Source: Lachnospiraceae bacterium UBA2864 (GTDB lineage Bacteria; Bacillota; Clostridia; Lachnospirales; Lachnospiraceae). Taken from it: DNA of 64,000 nt. Each line of letters opens with the position of its first letter. Position 1 is the first letter of the stretch. A program made the position numbers and the translations under genes. This document shows, one piece after another, positions 62,807 to 64,000 of the stretch. The stretch spans positions 286,875 through 350,874 of the forward strand of contig DEFA01000050.1 in the NCBI GenBank assembly GCA_002350525.1. The letters are read 5' to 3'. The notes beneath the pieces were generated by a model. That model was not told the DNA's origin, ran no database searches, and was given only the letters and a program-made list of their open reading frames with translations.

Positions 62807-63826
62807 TTAACGATTTCCGTACATTTTCTCGTAATAATTCTGGTACTCACCTGAGATGATCGGCTCCCACCACTCCTGATTATCAAGATACCACTTGATA
62901 GTCTTCTTGATACCATCAGCAAACATTGTCTCTGGAAGCCATCCGAGCTCGTTATGAATCTTTGTAGGATCGATAGCATATCTCATATCATGTCCCTTAC
63001 GATCGGCAACATATGTGATAAGGCTTTCAGGCTTACCGAGTTCCTTGCAGATAAGCTTAACGATATCGATGTTCTTCATCTCGTTATGACCACCGATGTT
63101 ATAAACCTCACCGACTCTTCCGTTGTGGATTACAAGATCGATTGCCTTGCAGTGGTCCTCAACATACAGCCAGTCTCTTACATTAAGACCTTCACCGTAT
63201 ACCGGAAGCGGCTTGTCATGAAGTGCGTTGATGATCATGAGAGGTATAAGCTTCTCAGGGAAATGATATGGTCCGTAGTTGTTTGAGCAGCGGCTGATAG
63301 ATACCGGAAGACCGAATGTTCTGTGATATGCAAGAACAAGAAGATCAGCACCTGCCTTAGATGAGCTGTAAGGACTGCTTGTGTGGATAGGTGTCTCCTC
63401 TGTGAAGAAGAGATCAGGTCTGTCAAGCGGAAGATCTCCGTAAACCTCATCTGTAGATACCTGATGATATCTCTTGATACCGTACTTTCTGCAGGCATCC
63501 ATAAGGACTGATGTACCGATGATGTTTGTTTCAAGGAAAATGCTTGGATTCTCGATTGAACGGTCTACATGGCTCTCTGCTGCGAAGTTGACAACCATGT
63601 CAGGATGCTCTTCCTCAAAAAGCTTCTCTACTGCTGCTCTGTCTGTTATGCTTTCCTTTACAAATCTGAAGTTCGGATTGTCCATTACCGGTGCAAGTGT
63701 TGAAAGATTACCTGCGTATGTAAGACAGTCTAAACATACGATTCTGTAATCAGGATACTTGTTTAACATATGAAATACGAAATTACTGCCGATGAAACCT
63801 GCACCACCTGTAACTATAATTGTCAT
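62807..63826 (-). CDS. rfbB: dTDP-glucose 4,6-dehydratase
   Basis: The 339-residue short-chain dehydrogenase/epimerase is the second step of dTDP-L-rhamnose synthesis. Rossmann loop GGAGFIGSNFV (7-17), STDEVYGDLP with the catalytic Asp-Glu pair, YSSSKAGADLLV (catalytic Tyr and Lys), and RCSNNYGPYHFPEKLIPL. Length and motifs are standard. It stands alone here; rfbA, rfbC and rfbD are not in view. AAGGAG precedes the ATG. Confidence 0.95.
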   Translation of the reverse strand: MTIIVTGGAGFIGSNFVFHMLNKYPDYRIVCLDCLTYAGNLSTLAPVMDNPNFRFVKESITDRAAVEKLFEEEHPDMVVNFAAESHVDRSIENPSIFLETNIIGTSVLMDACRKYGIKRYHQVSTDEVYGDLPLDRPDLFFTEETPIHTSSPYSSSKAGADLLVLAYHRTFGLPVSISRCSNNYGPYHFPEKLIPLMIINALHDKPLPVYGEGLNVRDWLYVEDHCKAIDLVIHNGRVGEVYNIGGHNEMKNIDIVKLICKELGKPESLITYVADRKGHDMRYAIDPTKIHNELGWLPETMFADGIKKTIKWYLDNQEWWEPIISGEYQNYYEKMYGNR

Positions 63827-63897
63827 AGTATGACTCCTTTCATAATTATCAGGTACCGAAATGCTTATATTCAGTACCGATCATTGTTTCTAAGGTC

Positions 63898-63928
63898 ACT
63901 ATAAAGGGTGACGTAACGTCATGCGCAA
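63898..63928 (-). promoter_or_regulatory. Probable rfbB promoter with palindrome in the spacer
   Basis: On the minus strand TTGCGC (63928-63923) and TATAGT (63903-63898) are 19 bases apart. The perfect palindrome TGACGT-A-ACGTCA (63909-63921) fills the spacer, where a bound regulator would block or reshape the promoter. Upstream, 63929-64000 holds nothing else I can identify. Confidence 0.45.
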
Positions 63929-64000
63929 GTATTTTTTTCAAAATTCATAATTTTTTAATCATTTGCCATTATACAGTCGATCGAGTAGGAGGCGGCTTAC

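Overview
The window reads as chromosome from an anaerobic Firmicute of the family Lachnospiraceae, most like Butyrivibrio or its relatives. This is inferred from gene content: indolepyruvate:ferredoxin oxidoreductase, a split B12-dependent methionine synthase, a larBCE cofactor set, a T-box ahead of pheST, Gram-positive lipoproteins, AGGAGG-type ribosome sites and a GH27/GH95 sugar locus. Most genes lie on the minus strand. No rRNA, tRNA, CRISPR array, insertion sequence or phage gene was found.

Layout. 1-3.4 kb: iorA-iorB followed by a CoA ligase cut by the window edge. 3.5-6.5 kb: a fusion of a serine-less alpha/beta-hydrolase with an LCMT-like methyltransferase, then an orphan OmpR-type regulator with a ComEA-like lipoprotein. 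6.6-9.9 kb: argC-argJ-argB. 10.1-10.4 kb: a strongly folded intergenic element. 10.4-16.7 kb: cell-envelope genes (SleB-like hydrolase, an amidase_3 protein that has lost most catalytic residues, a small membrane protein, a membrane GDPD) and queA. 16.8-21.4 kb: pheS-pheT behind a phenylalanine T-box and a long palindrome. 21.4-28.5 kb: an unknown protein, a DHH phosphoesterase with an unfamiliar C-terminal half, a TIR/transmembrane/beta-propeller protein, an AEC transporter and a small ORF.

28.6-40.5 kb is a cofactor and one-carbon neighbourhood: metH, its separate activation protein, larE, larC (with a long His/Asp tract), larB, two small membrane proteins, a BtuFCD/FecBCD-like importer, a 7-TM-like protein and metF. 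The genes suggest linked handling of B12, nickel-pincer cofactor and methionine, although larA itself is not here.

40.6-56.8 kb is the most unusual part: eleven tightly packed minus-strand genes. In transcription order they are a HlyD-like lipoprotein, a double-length adaptor lipoprotein, a 940-residue FtsX-type permease, three paralogous lipoproteins of unknown function, a response regulator, a histidine kinase, a single-pass membrane protein, and two ABC ATPases, one carrying an AbrB-like tail. I read it as a self-regulated MacAB-like trans-envelope machine adapted to a single-membrane cell. It is my best candidate for an undescribed system.

57-62.6 kb is a sugar locus (MFS permease, GH27 with an inserted domain, a small unknown protein, GH95) with no secretion signals, so imported oligosaccharides are probably cut inside the cell. 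The window ends with rfbB (dTDP-glucose 4,6-dehydratase), which has a palindrome inside its probable promoter.
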